A stretch of 64,000 nucleotides of DNA from Apiosordaria backusii (lineage: Eukaryota > Ascomycota > Sordariomycetes > Sordariales > Lasiosphaeriaceae), in assembly GCA_030549205.1 (NCBI GenBank), contig JAUKTV010000007.1, positions 1,674,001 through 1,738,000 on the forward strand, written 5' to 3'. The position numbers and the translations under genes are program-made. Under the pieces are notes generated by a model, which was given only the letters and a program-made list of their open reading frames with translations, ran no database searches and was not told the DNA's origin. Shown in pieces: positions 56,079 through 64,000 of the stretch; position 1 is the first letter of the stretch; each line of letters opens with the position of its first letter.

Positions 56079-59000
56079 TCAGTGTCCCTTGCGAAAACGA
56101 CGTCCTTGCTGTCCGCCTGGAGTAGAGCGCACACGGCGAGCGCCAGACGTGCGTTTTGATCCAGGGTTCCCAGGGAATCGGTCATCCATAGCAGCGGGGT
56201 CACCTTCCGAAGAGCATGCAGCTTCAATGATGGTCGTAGGGTTTCGAGAAGATTTGGAACGGGGGTTTCTTCCAGGGCAATCATACCAGTCAACGTCACT
56301 GAGTTGGAGCTTGCGGACCCGTTGTCCACCGCGCTCCTTGGCGGCTCTGTTGTCAATCCGGTTGTGGTGGTGGAAAGAGTTGGCTTTCTCGTGTCCTGCA
56401 GATTTGTTGTGAATATAGGTGTTTGGGTGGAGGGGGTCCCAGAGGGTAGTACCGTCATTGTCCTCGTTCTCGCGGAGATCGTAGTTGAGAACGAGGTTCT
56501 TGATGCGCTGCTGTTCCTCCTTGGCTGCCTGGCGTTGGTTGATCAGAGCAACGGCAAAGTTGGAATCAGAAGGCAGCTCAACAGTCCGTGTCTGTCGCGG
56601 CCGAGTTAGTGACTTGCTGTGTATTGAAAGATCCAGGTTGAACCTACCTGTTGACGATTTCCTTTCTTCGTAAGCAAAGAAAAGGCCATGGTGTTGCCTG
56701 AATTGGTCGTGGCAGCCTCGGCGGCTTCGCCTCCTGTAGCCTCGCGGGCTTTCGGACGGACAGGGAGAGGAATATCGAATTGCGGCTTGCGCTCGAACTT
56801 GCGGGTATCCCCAAAGCTCTCGGCCATCATCTTGGCATACTCGCGCTCAAATTCCTCCTCGTATTCGGGGTCAATCTCCTCCTCTTCTCTGGTGACCACA
56901 ATCTCTTCCTCTTCGGACTCGCTGTTGGCATAAGACGCATGGTGTTCGGAATCATCTCCGTCCCCGTCATCAGACGCCGCGTCCTCCTCATCGTCATCGT
57001 GCTCTCCAACCTGCAGATCATTACCATCCTCATCGTCGCTCGACATAGCACTAGTTCTGTCGTCCTGCTCTGCAACCTTATCCAGGCCCGAGGTTTTATG
57101 ATCTTGAAGGACAGCCAGCCGGAAGACTTCGGAGGCTTCGTCAAAGTTGGAAGCGAGCTTCCACTGAGGCCGAGTGAGGGAAAAGATGTCGTGTACCAAA
57201 AATTCGATATCCATCGGCAGGGGATCCTTCGCGTAGATGTAGTACTGGAAGAAGGAGAGGAAATAATCCAATTTCTTGCCAGCTGCACCCTTGTTGAAGA
57301 AAACACCACAGGTCTCCAAAATAGTGGCAATCAAGCGAATCCGGAAGAAGTCGTCCGGCATGTCAAAGGTGCAAAGGCGACCGGGAATGGGCGGTCCACC
57401 ATGCCCAAAAGTCATGATCTTGTACATGACGTCAAAGATCACAGGATGATCGAGCATCCTGTAGTTGTACATCTCTGCGAGGTACTTGACTTCGGCGATT
57501 CTGCGCTGGTTGAACTCGAAGTTGTTCTGCTCGAGACCAAAAATGACGGACTCGATCACGGTGTCAATCACGCCAATGACAAACTCGTTGTGATAGCGGT
57601 GAATCGCGCTTAGAATAACGACTAGGAGGTGGATGTTGCTGTACTTGACCTTTCCGGGCTTGGAGAGGACTTTATGGAGGATTGTTACGACCTCCTTCTC
57701 TTCCCAATGAAGCCTGCGAATCTGCCGGACAATCTTGCTGTAGTTACGCTTGGTCAAATCGGTATAAACCAGCTTCCGGACGAAAAGCTCGATGGGCGTC
57801 CTCTCCTTCTGTTGGATGGCGGGACGTTGAGGAGGGTCAACGTAGTACACAGCGTTCTCAATCAGCATCCGCTCCGCTTGTCCAATGTGCTGCACAGACT
57901 TCTTGCGCTGGAGTGTCTCGAGGAAGGACGCCATACGAGGCGATGTCTCGGGGTTCCGAAGCAGATACCGGCCACAGTTCTCCAGTAGGTTGCAGATAAT
58001 CTCAATGTTCATCCGGGAGAAATCGTCAAGGCTGACTTTGAGGCAATGGAAAACAACATGTTCAGGAACAATTCCGAACTTGGTCAACTCTGCAAGGTAG
58101 CGGATATTACCAAGTCTGACTTGACCCAGAAACTCCTTCTCCTTGCGGCGCTGGAGACTGCGAAACTCGGCATCAAGATAGTCCACAAGACCCTTTGGGA
58201 TATCTGGCATGTACTGGCCAAGAGTCGCAACAAGCCTAGACCAGCTGGGGAGTAAATCCCCACGCCCCTTGGGCACGTCTGTGAGGGCCTTGACAAGCCG
58301 GTTCCGAGAAGCCTTGGAATTGAGAAAGCAAAAGTCGATGGCAGTTTGGTCAATGGCGTCCTTGCTAGTAAGATCTGGGAGCCGGGCAAGGAGAGCATCA
58401 ACCTGGGCACCAATGGTCTTGTTCGCAATAGCCATGGACTGCTCATCAACGGCAGCCTCTGCCTGCTTAGCCTCGACCTCGGCAGGGTCAATCTTTTTGC
58501 CAACTTGCTCGTCATCGGCCTTCTTCTTCTTGACCTCCTCGAGAAGCATGCCAGGAACCTTGCCCTTGAGATCCACCAGATTTTCGTAGAAGCGACGCTC
58601 TTCCTCATCCTCCCAGATGCCGGAACCGTCGCCCTGGCCTCGAAGGTACTCTCCTGCCTTGACAATGCCAATGGAGCCGTTCGCGTTGGCGGATGCGTCA
58701 TCGCTGTCTTTTAAGTCGGGCATTTCGGCCCCAATGACTTCGGCAATCACATGGGCATTGGCGACGAGGCGCTCCTGGGCCTTGACCTGCTTCTCAAAAT
58801 TGGCTTGACGGTCCTCAAAGACTTCGCCGGACTTCACGTAGGCCTCGGCATTTTTGCGAGACTGGCTGAAAATGGCCTTTTGATCCCGAACAAGATGGCC
58901 CTTGACATCCTCAAAATATCGCTTGAGTACGTTTCTGAAGCGCTCTTGGAGCTCGGGAGGTGTGAAAGGGGCGTCTTCTTCCGTCATCGTATCTTCCTGC

Positions 59001-59896
59001 TCGTCGCTGGTGTCATTTTCTTTGGTGGTTGTGCCGTCTTCTCCAACCGTTTTTCGGCCGTCAGATCCAGCAGCCTTAACTCCCAAAACATCCCAGCTAA
59101 AGGCCTTGACGAAAATCACCAACAAAGGTAGGTTTGCGTGCTCACGGTCGTGGCCCAAGAGGTCCTTGAGAACTTCGAGTGGGAAAGGTTCGGCAACACC
59201 CCCTTTGGCAGTGGCTCGGGACTTGACCTCGGTGGTCTTGCTTGTGGTTCCGTTTGTAGCGTCGTCGGGCCGCTTGATGTCGTCGAGGGTCTTGAGAATA
59301 CCAACAAGCCACAGCTCAGTTACGACTCGCAGGAGAACCCGCTGACGTGTCAGACGTTCGCGCTCTTCCTTCTCTCTTGCTTCGGCTGAGAGCGTCTTGA
59401 GAAAGATCTTGTCGGGTGTAGCCATAGCCTTGCCGAGATACCACCCCAAATACATGGTGAATTCGTCGGGGCCGAAGCGCTGATGGAGGGCGCTAACGAT
59501 TTCGACGCCGGCTTCGATCTCGCCAGGGGACTTGAGTTTGCAAAGGCCTTCGTGGCAGGCGGAAACGATTTCGGAGAGATACTTGGAGAGGCTGACAGTC
59601 TTGATCTCCTGGAGAAAGGTATTCATGGTCGCGGGACTAATTGCGGTACGGAGACGTTTAATGAAGGCGGTGTTTTTCTTCATGGTCGAGTCAAGGGACT
59701 TGCCCACGGGGAAGAGATCTGTCATGGCAATCAGCATCAAGACACGGAAGCTTCTTATCGATCCTGCTTACCCTTCTCTCCATCCCAGGCCCTCTGGTTG
59801 AGCTCGCGCAGCTCGCCTAGCAGGGAACTGTTAGTAAATGACCGGCTGTATCTGCAACGCGAGTGTCTAAGGCTTACGTCTGCGCGCGCGGTCCAT
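56079..59896 (-). CDS. UPF2: Nonsense-mediated mRNA decay factor UPF2/NMD2
   Basis: Four exons: 59878-59896, 59772-59816, 56648-59718 and 56079-56591, with introns 59817-59877, 59719-59771 and 56592-56647, giving 1215 residues. Upf2 bridges Upf1 and Upf3 on transcripts with premature stops. The N-terminus MDRARRRELRELNQRAWDGE is assembled across two introns. Three MIF4G-type helical repeats follow: one around KKNTAFIKRLRTA...YLSEIVSACHEGL, a second around VDALLARLPDLTSKDAID, a third around ERTPIELFVRKLVYTDLTKRN...VFFNKGAAGKKLDYFLSFFQYYI. A long acidic stretch (about 56880-57060) and the C-terminal Upf1-binding region (VELPSDSNFAVALINQRQ and QQRIKNLVLNYDLRE) come next. The tail after KERGGQRVRKLQLSDVDWY is divergent and basic and runs to a stop at 56079-56081; part of it may be mis-modelled if a further intron exists. 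Confidence 0.92.
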
Positions 59897-61509
59897 GATG
59901 GGCGAGTATGTTGTTGTGTACAAGTAAGAAGTTTACGTGGGCGCTGTCATTCGTTTCTTGTGGTATCGATTGAGATGCTAAGGGTTCAGAAATCGGAAGC
60001 GACAATCCCCGTCAGCTAAGGAAGGCATCGGTGACGCGAAGTGGGAAGAGCCTCTAGAGGCAAGTTGAGTATTCGCTCCAGTGCTCTGGCTACGGTCGGC
60101 GCCAGAGTGTTTTGCTCAGTGTTGTTTTCTGTCTCAAAGGTTAAGGCAAGTGTCCGGTGACGGAATCGATATCGATAAAGTCAAGTCAGTCAGACCTGGC
60201 TGAATTCCTCAAAAAGGTGCAAGGTAATTCCACTCCCCCACCAGCATTGGCGCGGCACTCAGCCTTGGCGCTGAGGAGCCCCGCTGTATTTTACTTGTCA
60301 CCAAACAAGACCCCGCCAGTCTTCAACGACATCTGATACTCTGTTAAGACTTTGAGTTCAATCAGGTCAGCAGTATATAGGTGCCATGAGACATCTGATA
60401 TGAATTGATGGTATGTACATGACAAGCAAAAGCACTCTGTCTGTTGCTATCCGTCTTGATCGCGAGTCACTGATAAAAGGGTTAGGGTTCTATAACAGTT
60501 TGCTTTTCTTCAGATCTGACAGTCACTATCCAACATTCAATATTATGGAAGTTATCAGGTCATTTTCATGTCATTTCCACTTGCCGAATTGTATCAGAAA
60601 AGATCAGATTGTGTGTTGGTGGCCCACCAGAGATTGGACGAATGGTCACTTGCAGCAATATATATGCAGGAACTAACGCGGTGTATTCCGCCCACTCTCC
60701 ATTTCCCTCTGTCCCTGGAAGTATCAAGCCCTGAGTATAATCCCCGATCGTGTAAGGACATAACGCAGACTGTAAGTCACAGGTCTCTTGGCCCTCCCCC
60801 CGCCCCGTGCACCGAACATCCGAACAATTCCAAAAGTCGGCCCGCATCTTGGCACGGGGGCCACGGTCCGCTGTGTGTGCTGAGCTCCCCAGCAGACGTC
60901 ATGTCTCGGCATCCACCCGACCCCTGTCATGTCTCCTCTGTCTCTCAAAAGCATTGACGTCTCAAAAACCTCTGATAAAAGGGAGAGAATATCAAATTGG
61001 TGCGGCCGATCTGAACTTGGGATGATTTGAGTTAACATCAAAGACAGGCACAGGAACCGGCCCCTTGATTAGATCAGGCCCAGACCTTGTCTCCGAAGTC
61101 TGAAGTTTGCATCTCCGTCCCATCCCCCAAGTGGGCCGCCTTATCACGCACTCTGATTTGTCCAACAGCTTGTGCTTGTCAAAGCTTGATAAGAACCTCC
61201 CACCTTGGTCCATGATACTTGTACTTGAGCATATCCGCGGAAAACACGGGTTGCCGATCTGGAAAGGGGTGTTCGCAAACGATGCAATAAACGGCGTGCG
61301 CCTTATCTTTTGGGACCGGAGAGGCATACCCGCGGCCACTCGGAGAAGCAAGTGTCGAGCAGATGGCGTTATAACGGGCGAGATAGGTATATATGAGGCA
61401 ATGGAAGTGTTCTCTGCATACTCCGGTCCTTCTAGTTCCCTTTCCCATTCTTCATCATTGCTAGCATCGTGTTCTGTTTGTGTTTAGTACTCACTAGCAA
61501 TTGCCCACC
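59897..61509. promoter_or_regulatory. Divergent region of UPF2 and nitrate reductase
   Basis: This 1.6 kb region carries the UPF2 promoter at its left end and the nitrate reductase promoter at its right end. The last 400 bases contain TTATCA (61141), GATAAG (61188), TTATCT (61303) and AGATAG (61381), candidate sites for the GATA factor of nitrogen regulation (AreA/NIT2 type). A TATATAT word lies at 61388-61394, 116 bases before the ATG. Open frames such as 60568-60957 plus are unsupported. Confidence 0.55.
61234..61241. promoter_or_regulatory. NIT4/NirA-like binding site TCCGCGGA
   Basis: The eight-base palindrome TCCGCGGA equals the site described for the nitrate-specific zinc-cluster activator NIT4 of Neurospora. 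It lies about 270 bases upstream of the nitrate reductase start and close to GATA words (61188 and 61303). A second CCGCGG occurs at about 61330. Binding is inferred. Confidence 0.65.
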
Positions 61510-64000
61510 ATGGAGGTAGCTTCACCAGCCTACAATGGGCCCCAGGGGCTCACCAAGTCTCCTTTCAGCTTCCAACCACAAAAGCCTACAGATGATGGCA
61601 TCCCACGAAGCTTCTACGATCTTGAAAAGCCAGCAATCACCAATCTCGATGACATCGACTCCCAATCCAGCACATCTCAGTCTTCCTCAGACCAGGACCA
61701 ACTACCACCATCCCCACCATCCGAGCAATCGTCATCACCCCCCTCAGAAGACGACAACCTCAGTCCCTTCGAGAAAGCCCTCCATCACCCCCAACCAACC
61801 TCCGCACCCTACCCCCTCCCCCCATCACCAGACCCTATCTCCATCCTCCCTCTCGACCTCAAGACCCCCGACAATTTCGTACCAAGAGATCCAGCCCTCA
61901 TCCGACTCACAGGCGTCCACCCCTTCAACGTCGAAGCTCCCCTAACCCCCCTCTTCAACCAAGGCTTCCTAACCACCCTCAACCTCCACTACGTTCGCAA
62001 TCACGGCCCCGTCCCCCAAGTCCACGACTCAGAAGCCTTATCCTGGTCCTTTACCATCGACGGCCTTTGCTCCTCCCCTGTCACTCTCACCCTCTCCGAT
62101 TTGTTATCCCCCCGCTTCGAAGATGAAGTCGTCAGCTACCCCATTACCCTCGTCTGCGCCGGTAATCGCAGAAAAGAGCAGAACCTCGTCCGGAAGTCAA
62201 AGGGTTTTAGCTGGGGGGCAGCGGGATTGTCCACGTCGATGTGGACCGGCCTACCACTGGGTTACCTCCTATCTCTCGCCGGAATTGACACCCGCAAGGG
62301 CAAATACGTCCACTTTGAAGGGGCTGATCAACTACCAAACGGGTATTACGGAACTTCTGTGAAGCTATCACACGCGATGGATCCAGAAAGGGGGATGATG
62401 GTTAGCTGGTTGATGAACGGTCTCCCTCTCCACCCTGACCACGGGAAACCTCTCCGGGTGGTGATCCCGGGTATGATAGGCGGGAGAAGCGTAAAATGGC
62501 TCAAGAGGATCGTTGTGAGTGACAAGCCGTCAGAGAATTGGTATCACATCTATGATAACCGAGTCCTGCCGACAATGATATCCCCAGAGGAGAGTGGAAA
62601 TGGGACAGAAGAGATGGTGAAGGTTTGGAAGGACGAGAGATACGCGATATACGATTTGAACACCAATTCTGCGGTGGTGTATCCAGAGCATGAGCAACAA
62701 CTTTCAATAACCCCAGAGGGAGCGTTTACCATCAAGGGCTACGCCTACGCCGGGGGAGGGAAAAGAGTAACAAGAATGGAAATCAGCCTCGACCAGGGCA
62801 AGACCTGGAGACTGGGCCACATCAACTACCCAGAAGACCTCTACCGCACCCAAACCGAAAGCAGAATCTACGGCGGTCGCCTCGACCTCTCCTCCAACGG
62901 CCGAGACGCGAGTTTCTGCTGGTGCTTCTGGGAACTCGAGCTCTCCATCTCGGACCTAGCCACAGCAAAAGACATCGTCGTCCGAGCCATGGACGAGGCG
63001 ATGATGGTCCAGCCAAGGGATATGTACTGGTCCGTCCTGGGGATGATGAACAACCCCTGGTTCCGCGTCGTCATCCACCGCGAGGGCAACAACACACTCC
63101 GATTCGAGCACCCAACCCAACCCGCCCTCCAACCAGGCGGGTGGATGGAGCGCGTCAAAAAGGCCGGCGGTGACCTCGCGAACGGTTTCTGGGGAGAGAG
63201 ACAATCCGGCGAGGAATCCACCCCCGTATCATCAAAAGACCCAGAAAAAGAAATCTCCATGACCAACCCCAACATCTCCCGGCAAATCACCCTCGAAGAA
63301 CTCCGCCAACACGACACCGAAACCTCCCCTTGGTTCGTCCTCAACGGCCAAGTCTATGACGGCACCCCCTTCCTCGAATCCCACCCCGGCGGAGCCGCCT
63401 CAATAATCAACGCCGCAGCCCAAGACATCACCGATGAATTCCTCGCCATCCGTACGTTGCCTCCCCCTTTTTTCCCCTATCTCCTCCCCCACCCCCCTAA
63501 CTAACCCTTGTCAGACTCCTCAAACGCCAAAGCACTAATGCCCACCTACCACATCGGCACCCTCCCCCCCACCTCCCTCCCCCTCCTCTCCTCTCCCACC
63601 TCACCATCTTCTTCCTCAACCCCCCGCCCAGTCTTCCTACACCCCAAAACCTTCCACCCCGCCACCCTCCTCTCCAAAACCCGCATCAGCTCCGACACCA
63701 AAATCTTCTCCTTCTCCCTCCAACACCCACTCCAACCCCTCGGCCTCCCCGTAGGTCAACACCTCCTCGTCCGCCTCTCCTCAACCTCCCCTGGGGGTGT
63801 AAAACAAACAATCATCCGCGCTTACACCCCCATCTCCTCCGGCTCCCTCCCCACCGGCCAACTCGACCTCCTAGTAAAAATCTACTACTCCTCCCAAACC
63901 AGCACCGGAGGTAAAATGACACAAGCCCTCGACGCCCTCCCCCTGCAAAGCAAGGTCGAATTCAAAGGCCCAGTCGGGAAATTCTTGTATCTCTCCCCCG
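61510..64000 (+). CDS. Nitrate reductase (NADPH), 3' end beyond the window
   Basis: Exon 1 is 61510-63451, the intron 63452-63514 (GTACGT...GTCAG), and exon 2 from 63515 continues past 64000. The enzyme reduces nitrate to nitrite in the cytosol. After a Ser/Pro-rich leader of about 120 residues, the molybdenum-cofactor domain shows PLTPLFNQGFLTTLNLHYVRNHG and ITLVCAGNRRKEQN, with the Mo-binding cysteine at about residue 216. The Mo-cofactor dimerisation domain follows (GYAYAGGGKRVTRMEIS, WELELS). A cytochrome b5 domain comes next: WFVLNGQVYDGTPFLESHPGG, whose first heme histidine is about 625, then FLAIHSSNAK. The second heme histidine codon is split by the intron (C|AC). Exon 2 has the start of the FAD domain with RAYTPIS. 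The NADPH domain is outside the window. Chosen start: CACCATGG at 61507-61513. Confidence 0.95.

Noticed and set aside
56780..57613. 277-codon plus-strand frame
   Set aside because: It is antisense to conserved UPF2 sequence and has no family resemblance.
1..64000. Transposons, insertion sequences, CRISPR arrays, secondary-metabolite cluster
   Set aside because: No transposase, reverse transcriptase, regular repeat-spacer pattern or polyketide/peptide synthase sequence was seen, and a lone LaeA-like methyltransferase does not make a cluster.

Overview
The window is nuclear DNA of a filamentous ascomycete, most likely a sordariomycete and probably of the order Sordariales. The case rests on compact genes with short introns (about 48 to 230 bp, GT...AG, CTRAC-like branch sites), a gene set typical of filamentous fungi (class VI chitin synthase, CYP61 sterol C-22 desaturase, LaeA-like methyltransferase, nitrate reductase, DASH subunit Ask1, Hsp88), and TAGGTA-type words in the spacers. 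No insertion sequence, transposon ORF, CRISPR array, rRNA or tRNA was recognised. Exon limits are read by eye from splice signals, reading frame and family conservation.

Layout: 489-3138 (+) type II phosphatidylinositol 4-kinase LSB6. 3139-10117 is a gene-poor stretch of 7 kb. 10118-11824 (+) LaeA-like SAM methyltransferase, rebuilt here from eleven small exons. 13150-13785 (+) AIM41-like mitochondrial protein. 14810-15220 (+) small hypothetical, followed by a degenerate tandem repeat (15439-15990). 17130-20414 (+) RAD5/HLTF-type SNF2-RING ATPase. 21864-24967 (-) gamma-tubulin complex component, divergent from 25271-26199 (+) EAF7. 26518-28153 (+) ASK1. 28573-28893 (-) small Gln-rich protein. 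31909-33579 (+) ERG5. 34410-35107 (+) mitochondrial rhodanese. 35330-36421 (-) Yip1-family protein. 36984-37733 (-) ubiquitin-eL40 fusion. 38071-40005 (-) RRN7. 41000-41839 (-) eIF5A, divergent from 42791-44971 (+) VPS52. A possible hypothetical gene lies at 45114-45954 (-). 46776-49359 (+) class VI chitin synthase. 51137-53829 (+) Hsp88/SSE. 56079-59896 (-) UPF2, divergent from 61510->64000 (+) NADPH nitrate reductase, which runs off the window.

The genes are mostly housekeeping (translation, ribosome synthesis, membrane traffic, mitosis, sterol and cell-wall synthesis) and do not form one pathway or a gene cluster. The regulated loci are nitrate reductase, whose promoter carries a TCCGCGGA palindrome and several GATA words, and Hsp88, which has a heat-shock-element-like site.

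Points that deserve a second look: three genes (LSB6, ASK1, RRN7) each need one extra base near a G run on the coding strand; the start codon of the ubiquitin-eL40 gene appears to be split by an intron; one Hsp88 intron is stop-free, in frame and encodes a KRRK motif; many genes switch from C-ending to G/T-ending codons toward their 3' ends; and there is a five-copy degenerate tandem repeat. I found no convincing new multi-gene system.
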